DNA of 64,000 bases from an uncultured Alistipes sp. (GTDB lineage Bacteria; Bacteroidota; Bacteroidia; Bacteroidales; Rikenellaceae), in contig NZ_CAJTXD010000003.1 of NCBI RefSeq assembly GCF_910580175.1, forward strand, positions 1 to 64,000, given 5' to 3'. The position numbers were made by a program, and so were the translations under genes. A model generated the notes under the pieces. It saw only the letters and a program-made list of their open reading frames with translations. It ran no database searches and had not been told where the DNA came from. Within the stretch, counting starts at the first letter, position 1. Each line of letters begins with the position of its first letter. This document shows, in pieces, positions 17,156 to 26,225 of this stretch.

Positions 17156-17782
17156 TTAAGCTAACATCGTATTGAGTACGTTCTCGGCGCCCTCCACCAG
17201 TACGACGGCCGAGGCGTTCATCACGTCGTAGGTGCAGACGTTCTGAGCCAACACGGGCTGTACGTAGGGAATGTTGCGGCACGAGAGCTGCAAATTGGCG
17301 TTGCCCTCGGGCAGAACCAGCAGCACTTTCTTATCCGACACCTTCAACGCTTCGGCGATGGCCACCATCGTCTTGGTTTTCGGAGCCTCCAGCTTCACAG
17401 CCTCCAGAGCGATGATCGCATTGGCCTGGGCCTTGTAGGTCAGCGCGCTGCGGCGAGCCAGCTGCTTGAGCTTCTTGTTGAGCTTGAAGCGGTAATCGCG
17501 GGGCACGGGGCCGAAGATGCGGCCGCCGCCCGGGAAGAGGGGCGACTTGATGCTGCCCGCACGGGCGCCGCCCGTACCTTTCTGGCGCTTGAGCTTGCGG
17601 GTCGAGCCGGCAACCTCGTTGCGCTGCTTCGACTTGTGCGTACCCTGACGCTGATCGGCCAGATACTGCTTCACGTCGAGATAAATAGCGTGGTCATTAG
17701 CCTCCACGCCGAAAACGGCGTCCGAAAGGGTTACCTTACGACCCGTTTCCTTTCCTTGTGTGTTCAAAACAGCTAATTCCAT
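17156..17782 (-). CDS. rplD: 50S ribosomal protein L4
   Basis: L4 reaches into the exit tunnel and in E. coli represses the S10 operon by binding its leader. The 208-residue protein has the tunnel loop QRQGTHKSKQRNEVAGSTRK, GGARAGSIKSPLFPGGGRIFG, and the globular C-terminal domain. It lies 2 bp from rplC. Confidence 0.98.
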   Translation of the reverse strand: MELAVLNTQGKETGRKVTLSDAVFGVEANDHAIYLDVKQYLADQRQGTHKSKQRNEVAGSTRKLKRQKGTGGARAGSIKSPLFPGGGRIFGPVPRDYRFKLNKKLKQLARRSALTYKAQANAIIALEAVKLEAPKTKTMVAIAEALKVSDKKVLLVLPEGNANLQLSCRNIPYVQPVLAQNVCTYDVMNASAVVLVEGAENVLNTMLA

Positions 17783-17784
17783 GA

Positions 17785-18399
17785 CTACTTCTCAATTGTT
17801 AAATAAGCACCTTTGGCACCCGGAATCGAACCCTTCACGAGGATGAGGTTGCTCTCGGGTATAACTTTCAATACACGCAGGTTCAGAACCTTGACCTGCT
17901 CGCCGCCCATCTGGCCGGGCAGACGTTTGCCCTTAAAGACGCGCGAAGGATAGGACGATGCGCCGAGCGAACCGGGCTTGCGCTGACGGTTGTGCTGGCC
18001 GTGGGTCTGACCGCCGACGCCGCCGAAGCCGTGACGCTTCACGACGCCCTGGAAACCCTTGCCTTTCGAGATCCCGGTCACGTCCACCCAGTCCTCCTCC
18101 GAGAAGAGGTCTACGGTAAGCGTGTCGCCGAGATTCACTTCGGGCATGCCCTTGAACTCCGCCAGCTTGCGCTTGGGCGTCGTGCCTGCCTTCTTGAAGT
18201 GACCTAACAAACTGCTGCTGGTGTGCTTTTCACTTTTCTCGTCATAGGCAATCTGCACCGCTTCGTAGGAGTCCTTCTCCACGGTTTTGATTTGCGTAAC
18301 AACACAGGGACCAGCCTCGATGACAGTGCATGGTATGTTCTTACCCTCGGCACTGTAAACGGAAGTCATTCCGATTTTCTTTCCAATAAGTCCTGACAT
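17785..18399 (-). CDS. rplC: 50S ribosomal protein L3
   Basis: L3 starts 50S assembly and lies near the peptidyl-transferase centre. The 204-residue protein starts MSGLIGKKIGMTSVYSAEGK and contains the central loop KRHGFGGVGGQTHGQHNRQR with SYPSRVFKGKRLPG. A 145-bp structured spacer separates it from rpsJ. Confidence 0.98.
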   Translation of the reverse strand: MSGLIGKKIGMTSVYSAEGKNIPCTVIEAGPCVVTQIKTVEKDSYEAVQIAYDEKSEKHTSSSLLGHFKKAGTTPKRKLAEFKGMPEVNLGDTLTVDLFSEEDWVDVTGISKGKGFQGVVKRHGFGGVGGQTHGQHNRQRKPGSLGASSYPSRVFKGKRLPGQMGGEQVKVLNLRVLKVIPESNLILVKGSIPGAKGAYLTIEK

Positions 18400-18468
18400 T
18401 TGTTGTCAATTGTTTGTTATAAAAAATAAAGTGATGTTTCTTTTTCATTGCGCTCCTCCGACCTCGGA

Positions 18469-18491
18469 CAGCAGGCGTTCGACGCCTGCTG
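18469..18491 (-). promoter_or_regulatory. Strong hairpin in the rpsJ-rplC spacer
   Basis: A perfect 9-bp stem CAGCAGGCG/CGCCTGCTG lies in the middle of an unusually long (145 bp) spacer inside the S10 operon. It is not followed by a T tract, so it is not a simple terminator. Smaller hairpins flank it (AAGTC/GACTT and CCGA/TCGG). It may control rplC translation or mRNA processing. Confidence 0.45.
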
Positions 18492-18544
18492 CCTTTCGGT
18501 CATCGGATTTCCGCATCAAGTCCGTTCCGACTTCCGACCGGTCG

Positions 18545-18850
18545 TCAGACCTTGATCTCTACCTCCACGCCCGAGGGCAACTCCAGTTTCATCAGCGCGT
18601 CGATGGTCTTGGGCGTCGACGAGTAGATGTCCAGAATACGCTTGAAAGTGCAGAGCTGGAACTGCTCGCGGGCTTTCTTATTGACGAAAGTCGAGCGGTT
18701 GACCGTAAAAATCTGCTTGTGCGTGGGGAGGGGCACCGGGCCGCTCACGACGGCACCCGTGCTCTTCACGGTCTTCACGATCTTCTCGGCCGACTTGTCG
18801 ACCAGATTGTGATCGAATGACTTTAACTTGATTCTAATTTTCTGGCTCAT
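18545..18850 (-). CDS. rpsJ: 30S ribosomal protein S10
   Basis: S10 is in the 30S head and also serves as NusE in antitermination. The 101-residue protein reads MSQKIRIKLKSFDHNLVDKS, then GPVPLPTHKQIFTVNRSTFV and the closing LPSGVEVEIKV, all characteristic. It follows fusA by 8 bp, with no tuf gene between. Confidence 0.98.
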   Translation of the reverse strand: MSQKIRIKLKSFDHNLVDKSAEKIVKTVKSTGAVVSGPVPLPTHKQIFTVNRSTFVNKKAREQFQLCTFKRILDIYSSTPKTIDALMKLELPSGVEVEIKV

Positions 18851-18858
18851 ATCTTTGC

Positions 18859-20973
18859 TTATTCTATATCCTTACGTTTACCGCTCGACTTCTCGATGAT
18901 CTCCTTGGCCAGGTTGGCAGGAACCTCCTCGAAGTGCGAGAATTCCATGGAAGACGTGGCGCGGCCCGACGAAATCGTACGCAGCACGGTCACGTAGCCG
19001 AACATCTCCGACAGGGGAACCTTGGCCTTGACCACGCGGGCAGTGCCTTTCGACTCCATGCCGGTAATCTGACCGCGACGCTTGTTCAGGTCGCCGATGA
19101 TGTCGCCCATGTTCTCCTCGGGGGTCACGACCTCGACGTTCATGATCGGCTCCATGATTACCGAACCGGCCTTGGGAGCGGCGGCGCGATAACCGTTGCG
19201 GGCAGCGATTTCGAACGACAGCTGGTCGGAGTCGACCGGGTGGAACGAACCGTCCTTGAGGGTTACTTTCATCGAGTCCATCTGGTAACCGGCAAGAGCA
19301 CCGTTGGCCATCGCCGATTCGAAACCCTTCTGAACCGAGGGAATGAATTCCTTGGGGATGTTGCCGCCCTTTACCTCGTCGACGAACGTAAGACCCATCT
19401 TGCCTTCCTCGGCGGGGCCGATCTCGAAGATGATATCGGCGAACTTACCGCGGCCGCCGGTCTGCTTCTTGAAGACCTCGCGGTGCTGTACGGTGGTGGT
19501 AAGAGCCTCCTTGTAGTTTACCTGGGGAGCACCCTGGTTGATCTCCACGCCGAATTCGCGGCGCAGACGGTCGACGATGATATCGAGGTGCAGCTCGCCC
19601 ATACCGCTGATGACGGTCTGACCCGAATCTTCGTCGGTGTGCACCGTGAAAGTGGGGTCTTCCTCGGCCAGTTTCGCCAGGGCGATGCCCAGCTTGTCGA
19701 GGTCTTTCTGCGTCTTGGGTTCAACGGCCAGACCGATTACCGGCTCGGGGAAAGTCATCTGCTCCAGCACGATGGGTGCGTTCTCGGCGCAAAGCGTGTC
19801 GCCCGTGCGGATCTCCTTGAAACCTACGGCTGCGCAGATGTCGCCGGCACCGACGGTCTCCAGCGGGTTCTGCTTGTTGGCGTGCATCTGGTAGATGCGG
19901 CTGATGCGCTCGCGCTTGCCGCTGCGTGCGTTGAGCACGTAGGAACCGGCATCGAGCTTGCCCGAGTAAACGCGGACAAAAGCCAGACGCCCCACGAACG
20001 GGTCGGTAGCGATCTTGAACGCAAGACCGCAGAACGGATCGTTCTCATCGGAATTGCGCACCTCCTCCTGATCCGTCTTGGGATTGATGCCCGTCACAGC
20101 GGGTACATCCAGCGGCGAGGGCAGGAATGCGATCACATAGTCCAGGAGCTTCTGCACACCCTTGTTGTGGAACGACGAACCGCAGAGCATCGGCACGATC
20201 TGCATCGAGATCGTAGCCTTGCGGATCGCCACGAGCAACTCTTCAGGAGTGATCGAATCGGGATCCTCGAAGAACTTCTCCATCAGGGCGTCGTCCGTAG
20301 CGGCAACCTCCTCGATGAGCTTGGCGCGCCACTCGGCGGCCTCGGCCTTCATCGACTCGGGAATCTCCTTCAACTCGAAGTTGTCGCGGACGGTCTTGTC
20401 GTCGAAGTAGTAGATCGCATTATTATATATAAGGTCTACCAAACCCTCGAACTTATCCTCGGCACCGATAGGCAGCACGACGGGCAGCGCCGTAGCGCCG
20501 AAGTGCTCCTTGATCTGCGCGCAGACCGAAAGGAAATCAGCGCCCGTGCGGTCCATCTTGTTGACGTAACCGATGCGGGGAACGTTGTACTTGTCGGCCT
20601 GACGCCATACGGTCTCCGACTGGGGCTCGACGCCGCCCACGGCGCAGAACGTAGCGATAGCGCCGTCCAGCACACGCAGCGAACGCTCCACCTCGACGGT
20701 AAAGTCCACGTGGCCCGGGGTGTCGATCAGGTTGATCTGATACCGCTTGTCCTTGTACTGCCAGAATGCAGTCGTGGCGGCCGAGGTAATCGTGATGCCG
20801 CGCTCCTGCTCCTGGACCATCCAGTCCATGGTAGCGCCGCCCTCGTGCACCTCGCCGATCTTGTGGGTCTTGCCCGTGTAGAAAAGGATACGCTCCGATG
20901 TCGTAGTCTTACCGGCATCGATGTGGGCCATGATACCGATATTACGGGTGTAATGTAAGTCTCTGATTGCCAT
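18859..20973 (-). CDS. fusA: Elongation factor G
   Basis: EF-G drives ribosome translocation and, with RRF, recycling. The 704-residue protein has all GTPase motifs: GIMAHIDAGKTT (P loop), RGITI (switch I), DTPGHVDF with the catalytic His, and NKMD. Domains II-V follow, including GRGKFADI-like and the C-terminal VLRTISSGRATSSMEFSHFE. It is the canonical EF-G; a divergent paralogue lies at 28861-31017. Confidence 0.98.
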   Translation of the reverse strand: MAIRDLHYTRNIGIMAHIDAGKTTTSERILFYTGKTHKIGEVHEGGATMDWMVQEQERGITITSAATTAFWQYKDKRYQINLIDTPGHVDFTVEVERSLRVLDGAIATFCAVGGVEPQSETVWRQADKYNVPRIGYVNKMDRTGADFLSVCAQIKEHFGATALPVVLPIGAEDKFEGLVDLIYNNAIYYFDDKTVRDNFELKEIPESMKAEAAEWRAKLIEEVAATDDALMEKFFEDPDSITPEELLVAIRKATISMQIVPMLCGSSFHNKGVQKLLDYVIAFLPSPLDVPAVTGINPKTDQEEVRNSDENDPFCGLAFKIATDPFVGRLAFVRVYSGKLDAGSYVLNARSGKRERISRIYQMHANKQNPLETVGAGDICAAVGFKEIRTGDTLCAENAPIVLEQMTFPEPVIGLAVEPKTQKDLDKLGIALAKLAEEDPTFTVHTDEDSGQTVISGMGELHLDIIVDRLRREFGVEINQGAPQVNYKEALTTTVQHREVFKKQTGGRGKFADIIFEIGPAEEGKMGLTFVDEVKGGNIPKEFIPSVQKGFESAMANGALAGYQMDSMKVTLKDGSFHPVDSDQLSFEIAARNGYRAAAPKAGSVIMEPIMNVEVVTPEENMGDIIGDLNKRRGQITGMESKGTARVVKAKVPLSEMFGYVTVLRTISSGRATSSMEFSHFEEVPANLAKEIIEKSSGKRKDIE

Positions 20974-20988
20974 CTTCGGGTCTCCTTT

Positions 20989-21465
20989 TTAGAATCTGAA
21001 ATGTGCGAACGCCTTGTTGGCTTCTGCCATGCGGTGCATCTCCTCCTTGCGTTTGAAGGCGGCGCCCTGCTGGTTGTAGGCGTCCACTATCTCGGCGGAA
21101 AGCTTGTCTGCCATCGTCTTGCCGGCGCGCTTGCGGGAAAAGAGGACAAGGTTTTTCATGGAAATAGAAATCTTGCGCTCCGGACGAACCTCCATGGGAA
21201 CCTGGAACGTCGCACCACCGATACGCTTCGATTTCACTTCGACTTGGGGCGTGATGTTCTCCAGAGCCTGTTTCCAGATTTCCAACGGAGATTTATCAGC
21301 ATCCTTCATCTTCTTGCCTACGATATCCAACGCATCGTAAAAAATGGTGTAGGCAATACTCTTCTTACCATCCAGCATGAGGTTGTTCACGAAACGGGTC
21401 ACAGCCACGTCTCCGAACTTCGGATCCGGAAGTAGAATTCGCTTTTTTGGCTTAGCTTTTCTCAT
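20989..21465 (-). CDS. rpsG: 30S ribosomal protein S7
   Basis: S7 nucleates the 30S head and in E. coli represses the str operon by binding the rpsL-rpsG spacer. The 158-residue protein reads MRKAKPKKRILLPDPKFGDV, then FVNNLMLDGKKSIAYTIFYDA and GGATFQVPMEVRPERK. The spacer upstream of it carries a hairpin (21495-21530). Confidence 0.98.
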   Translation of the reverse strand: MRKAKPKKRILLPDPKFGDVAVTRFVNNLMLDGKKSIAYTIFYDALDIVGKKMKDADKSPLEIWKQALENITPQVEVKSKRIGGATFQVPMEVRPERKISISMKNLVLFSRKRAGKTMADKLSAEIVDAYNQQGAAFKRKEEMHRMAEANKAFAHFRF

Positions 21466-21494
21466 TGCTATTAAAAATGTTGAATTTCATCGGT

Positions 21495-21530
21495 CGTCTC
21501 CCGGCGCGGCATCTTCCGCAAGGGGAGACG
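21495..21530 (-). promoter_or_regulatory. Hairpin in the rpsL-rpsG spacer
   Basis: CGTCTCCC (21495-21502) pairs with GGGAGACG (21523-21530), with an inner GCGG/CCGC (21506-21509 with 21516-21519), in the 90-bp spacer between rpsL and rpsG. E. coli S7 binds RNA at the same position. Whether this fold is the S7 target is inference. Confidence 0.45.
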
Positions 21531-21555
21531 GGTTGAAGTTTGTTTTCGCTGTCGA

Positions 21556-21939
21556 TTATTTGCTTGCGGGTTTGGGTCGTTTGGCACCGTACTTCGAGCG
21601 ACGCTGACGACGGCCGTCCACGCCTGCCGAGTCGAGCGCACCGCGCACAAGATGGTAACGAACACCGGGGAGGTCTTTCACACGACCGCCGCGGACGAGC
21701 ACGATCGAGTGCTCCTGCAAGTTGTGGCCCTCGCCGGGAATGTAGGCGTTGACCTCCTTGCCGTTGGTCAGACGCACACGCGCCACCTTACGCATCGCCG
21801 AGTTAGGCTTCTTCGGGGTCGTAGTGTACACACGCGTACACACGCCACGACGCTGGGGACACGCGGCCAGCGCAGGAGACTTCGATTTGTCCTCCAGCGA
21901 CAAACGGCCGTTTCTCACTAACTGTTGAATAGTTGGCAT
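21556..21939 (-). CDS. rpsL: 30S ribosomal protein S12
   Basis: S12 sits at the decoding centre and is where streptomycin-resistance mutations arise. The 127-residue protein reads MPTIQQLVRNGRLSLEDKSK and contains TTPKKPNSAMRKVARVRLTN with the key Lys, and GEGHNLQEHSIVLVRGGRVK. The C-terminal tail is basic (SKYGAKRPKPASK). It is the first gene of the cluster. Confidence 0.98.
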   Translation of the reverse strand: MPTIQQLVRNGRLSLEDKSKSPALAACPQRRGVCTRVYTTTPKKPNSAMRKVARVRLTNGKEVNAYIPGEGHNLQEHSIVLVRGGRVKDLPGVRYHLVRGALDSAGVDGRRQRRSKYGAKRPKPASK

Positions 21940-21998
21940 TTCTTAAATTGTCCTTTTAAATGGTTAAAAATTCTATCTCCATTGTCCAAAATGGACTG

Positions 21999-22027
21999 CA
22001 AAGGTACTCATTTTTTTTGAAATACCA
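21999..22027 (-). promoter_or_regulatory. Promoter of the str-S10 cluster
   Basis: A perfect minus-strand -7 box TACCTTTG lies at 21999-22006, about 60 bp upstream of rpsL. The -33 region (about 22025-22027) reads TGG, a weak match, and a run of T/A lies between the boxes. The position suits the main promoter of the cluster. Confidence 0.6.
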
Positions 22028-22167
22028 TATATACCGCCATCTTTTTGGCACGATTTCCAACGATTTTACAGATTTTCCAATACTTTATATTTATAGAATA
22101 CAAAATATAATAACCAAAAACTATATTAAACATCTTATATTATTGAATACCAATTATTTCTATTTTA

Positions 22168-22199
22168 TTTTGTTTTTCAATGGTTTTTTTGCTACTTTC
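22168..22199 (+). promoter_or_regulatory. Promoter of the GH43-like gene
   Basis: TTTG (22168-22171), a 20-bp spacer and TACTTTCG (22192-22199, one mismatch to TAnnTTTG) lie 24 bp upstream of the ATG at 22224. The surrounding DNA is very AT-rich. Confidence 0.6.
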
Positions 22200-22223
22200 G
22201 GTCGGTTCAAATTCTTCAACAGC

Positions 22224-23291
22224 ATGAAAAACACACGCATGGCCCTCTTTTCTTTCGGGCTTCCGTTCCTTTTCTACGCCTTCTTTCCATTCAGCGGAAC
22301 AACCGCATCCGACCGGCCCCGCTACCTCGACAGCACCGACTTCGCGGCCGACCCTGCGGCCCACGTCTTCGACGGCAAAATCCACGTCTACTGCACCCGC
22401 GACTGGGCTTCGCCCGTTAGCGACCGCACCGACGGCAACCACTACGACATGCGCGAGTACACCCACTTCGCCATCGACTCCCTCGGCAACGTCGCACGAC
22501 ACGACGCCATCCTCACGCTGGAGCAGGTGCCGTGGGCTTCCAAACAGTTGTGGGCCTGCGACATCGCCCGCCGCGACAGCCGTTATTACCTCTACTTTCC
22601 CGCCAAGGATCGCCAGGGCCTCTTCCGTATCGGCGTCGCCATCGGCCAGCACCCCGAGGGGCCTTTCGTTCCCGACCCTGCACCCATCGAAGGCACTTAC
22701 AGCATCGACCCCGCCATCTTCGATGACAACGGCACGTTCTACATCTGCTTCGGCGGTCTCCAAGGCGGTCAGCTGCAACGTTACGCCGACAACCGGCTGC
22801 TGGAACAAGAGCACATGCCCGCCCCCGGCCAGCAGGCGCTTGCACCACGCATCGCCCGGCTCTCCGACGACATGCGGTCGCTGGCCGAGCCGCCCCGGCC
22901 GATCTCGATCCTCGACGCCGACGGCAACCCCTTGAAGTCCGACGATCCGCACCGTTTCTTCGAAGCCGCATGGCTCCACAAACACAACGACACCTACTAC
23001 TTTACCTACTCCACCGGCAGCACCCACCTGATCTGCTACGCCACCGGCGACAGCCCCTACGGGCCGTTTACCTGCCGGGGCGTCGTACTCACGCCCGTCG
23101 TCGGCTGGACGACCCACCAGTCCGTCTGCGAATACAACGGCAAATGGTATCTTTTCTTCCACGATTGCGTTCCCTCGGGCGGCATATCCTCCCTGCGGTC
23201 GGCCAAATATTGCGAACTCATCCACGAACCCGACGGCTCGATCCGCACCATAGAAGGGAAGCCGGGCGAAGAGCGGGAAACGGCAAAATAA
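22224..23291 (+). CDS. Secreted glycoside hydrolase, family 43-like
   Basis: The 355-residue protein has an N-terminal signal peptide (MKNTRMALFSFGLPFLFYAFF, cut near residue 27). It is then a single five-bladed propeller domain of the GH43 clan. The three expected acids are visible: Asp in AADPAAHVF, Asp in YSIDPAIFDDNG and Glu in FFEAAWLHKHND. Such enzymes cut arabinose- or xylose-containing plant polysaccharides, but the exact substrate is not readable. No susC/susD pair is nearby, so it is a lone enzyme. The frame is open further upstream, but the ATG at 22224 precedes the signal peptide and follows the promoter. Confidence 0.85.
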   Translation: MKNTRMALFSFGLPFLFYAFFPFSGTTASDRPRYLDSTDFAADPAAHVFDGKIHVYCTRDWASPVSDRTDGNHYDMREYTHFAIDSLGNVARHDAILTLEQVPWASKQLWACDIARRDSRYYLYFPAKDRQGLFRIGVAIGQHPEGPFVPDPAPIEGTYSIDPAIFDDNGTFYICFGGLQGGQLQRYADNRLLEQEHMPAPGQQALAPRIARLSDDMRSLAEPPRPISILDADGNPLKSDDPHRFFEAAWLHKHNDTYYFTYSTGSTHLICYATGDSPYGPFTCRGVVLTPVVGWTTHQSVCEYNGKWYLFFHDCVPSGGISSLRSAKYCELIHEPDGSIRTIEGKPGEERETAK

Positions 23292-23391
23292 ACGAAGCTC
23301 CGAAGCCTGCCCTGCCTTGAAAAGAGCATTTCCGGCGGCACGCCTTTTCCGTTCCGATCCGACGAGAATATCAAATTTTCATCTTCATTTT

Positions 23392-23422
23392 TAAATTCTT
23401 ATTTCGTTTTTCCGTATCTTCG
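23392..23422 (+). promoter_or_regulatory. Probable leuS promoter
   Basis: TATCTTCG (23415-23422) lies 33 bp upstream of the leuS ATG. The -33 element is not clear (T-rich tract only), so the match is partial. Confidence 0.45.
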
Positions 23423-23454
23423 CAGGAAAATAGCAAGCTAAATAGAATATAGAT

Positions 23455-26211
23455 ATGGAATACGATTTCAGACAGATCGAAGCCAAATGGCAGCAGCGCT
23501 GGAAAGAGCGCGGCACCTACCGTGTGACCGCCGATCCGACCCGTCCCAAATTCTACGTCCTGGACATGTTCCCCTATCCCTCGGGCGCGGGGCTGCACGT
23601 GGGCCATCCGCTGGGCTACATCGCTTCCGACATCTACTCGCGCTACAAGCGGCTCAAGGGCTTCAACGTCCTGCATCCGATGGGTTACGACGCCTTCGGA
23701 CTGCCCGCCGAGCAGTATGCTATCCAGACGGGGCAGCACCCGGCCGTGACCACCGAGCGCAACATCGCCCGCTACCGCGAGCAGCTGGACAAGATCGGTT
23801 TTTCGTTCGACTGGGAGCGCGAGGTGCGCACGTGCGATCCCGCCTACTACAAATGGACGCAGTGGGCGTTCCTCGAAATGTACGGACACTACTATTGCAA
23901 CGACACGCAGCAGGCACGGCCCATCGCCGAACTCGTCGAGGCTTTCTCCAAGTGCGGCAACGAGGGGCTGAACGCCGCCTGCACCTCCGAAATACGCTTT
24001 ACGGCCGGCGAATGGAACGCCATGAGCGAAGCCGAAAAGGAACAGGTGCTCCAGAACTACCGCCTCGCCTACCGCGCCGACACGATGGTCAACTGGTGTC
24101 CGCAGCTGGGCACCGTGCTGGCCAACGACGAGGTGCGCGACGGCTTGTCGGTGCGCGGCGGCTTCCCCGTCGAGCAGAAGCGCATGAAACAGTGGCTGCT
24201 GCGCGTCACGGCCTACGCCCAGCGCATGCTCGACGGACTCGACAAGCTCGCCTGGAGCGATTCGCTCAAGGAGATCCAGCGCAACTGGATCGGCCGCTCG
24301 GTCGGCGCGCAGGTCTTCTTCGACATCGAGGGTTCCGACCGCAAGCTCGAAATCTTTACCACGCGCCCCGACACCATCTTCGGCGTCACGTTCATGGTCA
24401 TCGCCCCCGAGCACGAGTGGGTCGGCGAGCTCACCGCACCCGGGAACCGCGCCGCCGTCGAGGAGTACATCGCCCAGGCCAAGAAGCGCTCCGAGCGCGA
24501 GCGCATCGCCGAGACCAGACGCGTCAGCGGCGTGGCCACAGGTTCGTTCGCCATCAATCCCTTTACCGGCAGGGCCATCCCGATCTACATCTCCGACTAC
24601 GTGCTCGCCGGCTACGGCACGGGCGCCATCATGGCCGTTCCGGCCCACGACTCGCGCGACTACGCCTTCGCCCGCCGCTTCGGGCTGGAGATCGTCCCCG
24701 TAGTCGAGGGCGGCGACCTCGAAAAGGAATCCTACGACGCCAAGCAAGGGCGCATGATCAACTCCGATTTCCTCAACGGCAAGGATGTCAAGGAGGCTAT
24801 CCCTCTGATGTTCGACGAGGTCGAGCGCCGCGGTCTGGGCAAACGCCTGGTCAACTACCGCCTGCGCGACGCCATCTTCTCGCGCCAGCGCTATTGGGGC
24901 GAGCCGTTCCCCGTCTACTACAAGGACGACGTGGCCTACCCCCTCTCCGCCGACAAGCTGCCGCTGGAGCTGCCGCCCATCGAGAACTTCGGCCCCACGG
25001 CCGAAGGCGAGCCGCCGCTGGCTCGCGCGGAGGGCTGGCACACGCCCGAAAGCTACCCCTACGAGTTGTCGACCATGCCCGGCTTCGCCGGTTCGTCGGC
25101 CTACTACCTGCGTTATATGGATCCGCACAATGCCCAGGCGCTGGTAGGCAAGGAGGCCAACGACTATTGGCGTTCGGTCGACCTCTACGTCGGCGGCATC
25201 GAGCACGCCACGGGCCACCTGATGTATTCGCGTTTCTGGAACATGTTCCTCTACGACTTGGGGTGCGTGTGCGAGGAGGAGCCGTTCAAGAAGCTCGTCA
25301 ACCAGGGCATGATCCAGGGCCGCTCCAACTTCGTCTATCGCGTCGTCGGCACCAACCAATTCGTGTCGCTCGGACTCAAAGACCGATACGAGACGCAGGA
25401 GATCCATGTCGACGTCAACATCGTCAAGAACGACATCCTCGATACCGAGGCGTTCCGCCGCTGGATGCCCGAATTCAACAACGCCGAATTCATCCTCGAA
25501 GAGGGCAAGTATGTCTGCGGATGGGCTGTCGAGAAGATGTCCAAATCGATGTACAACGTCGTCAACCCCGACTACATCGTCGACAACTACGGCGCCGACA
25601 CGCTGCGCATGTACGAGATGTTCCTCGGCCCGTTGGAGCAGTCCAAGCCGTGGGACACCAACGGCATCGACGGCGTGCACAAGTTCCTGCGGCGCTTCTG
25701 GCGCCTGTTCTTCGACCGCGACGGCAAACTCCTCTTGACGGACGAAGCCGCCGCCGACAAGGAGTTGCGCACGCTGCACAAGACCATCAAAAAGGTCTCG
25801 GACGATATCGAGAATTTCTCGTTCAACACTTCGGTCGCCGCATTCATGATCTGTCTCAACGAGTTGGGCGAATGCTCCAAGCGCGCCGTCCTCGAACCGC
25901 TTACCGTGTTGCTCGCACCCTTCGCGCCGCACCTCGCCGAGGAGTTGTGGGAGGTGCTGGGCCACGAGGGTTCGGTGTGCGACGCAGCCTATCCGGTATA
26001 CGACGAAAAATATTTGACCCTCAGCGCTTTCGAGTACCCCGTTTCGATCAACGGCAAGCTCCGCTTCAAGAAAGAGTATCCCGTCGCCGCATCGCCCGCC
26101 GATATCCAGGCCGACGTCGTGACGTTGCCCGAAGCGCAAAAATGGCTCGAAGGCAAAGCTCCGAAAAAGATCATCGTCGTCCCGGGCAAGATCATCAATA
26201 TCGTAATTTAA
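23455..26211 (+). CDS. leuS: Leucine-tRNA ligase
   Basis: The enzyme charges tRNA-Leu with leucine in the cytoplasm. The 918-residue class I synthetase has the HIGH-type motif PYPSGAGLHVGHPLGY near residue 42 and the CP1 editing domain (about 220-420, with TTRPDTIFG-like and PAHDSRDYAFARR). It also has GSSAYYLRYMDP, the KMSKS loop (VEKMSKSMYN) and the anticodon-binding and C-terminal domains. The length fits the bacterial type. Confidence 0.98.
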   Translation: MEYDFRQIEAKWQQRWKERGTYRVTADPTRPKFYVLDMFPYPSGAGLHVGHPLGYIASDIYSRYKRLKGFNVLHPMGYDAFGLPAEQYAIQTGQHPAVTTERNIARYREQLDKIGFSFDWEREVRTCDPAYYKWTQWAFLEMYGHYYCNDTQQARPIAELVEAFSKCGNEGLNAACTSEIRFTAGEWNAMSEAEKEQVLQNYRLAYRADTMVNWCPQLGTVLANDEVRDGLSVRGGFPVEQKRMKQWLLRVTAYAQRMLDGLDKLAWSDSLKEIQRNWIGRSVGAQVFFDIEGSDRKLEIFTTRPDTIFGVTFMVIAPEHEWVGELTAPGNRAAVEEYIAQAKKRSERERIAETRRVSGVATGSFAINPFTGRAIPIYISDYVLAGYGTGAIMAVPAHDSRDYAFARRFGLEIVPVVEGGDLEKESYDAKQGRMINSDFLNGKDVKEAIPLMFDEVERRGLGKRLVNYRLRDAIFSRQRYWGEPFPVYYKDDVAYPLSADKLPLELPPIENFGPTAEGEPPLARAEGWHTPESYPYELSTMPGFAGSSAYYLRYMDPHNAQALVGKEANDYWRSVDLYVGGIEHATGHLMYSRFWNMFLYDLGCVCEEEPFKKLVNQGMIQGRSNFVYRVVGTNQFVSLGLKDRYETQEIHVDVNIVKNDILDTEAFRRWMPEFNNAEFILEEGKYVCGWAVEKMSKSMYNVVNPDYIVDNYGADTLRMYEMFLGPLEQSKPWDTNGIDGVHKFLRRFWRLFFDRDGKLLLTDEAAADKELRTLHKTIKKVSDDIENFSFNTSVAAFMICLNELGECSKRAVLEPLTVLLAPFAPHLAEELWEVLGHEGSVCDAAYPVYDEKYLTLSAFEYPVSINGKLRFKKEYPVAASPADIQADVVTLPEAQKWLEGKAPKKIIVVPGKIINIVI

Positions 26212-26225
26212 ACCACGAGCATCCG

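Noticed and set aside
18469..18491. Terminator in the rpsJ-rplC gap
   Set aside because: The stem is strong but is not followed by a T run on the transcribed strand, so it was listed as a regulatory hairpin only.
18934..20958. 674-codon plus frame opposite fusA
   Set aside because: It is entirely antisense to canonical EF-G, with no independent start context or domains.
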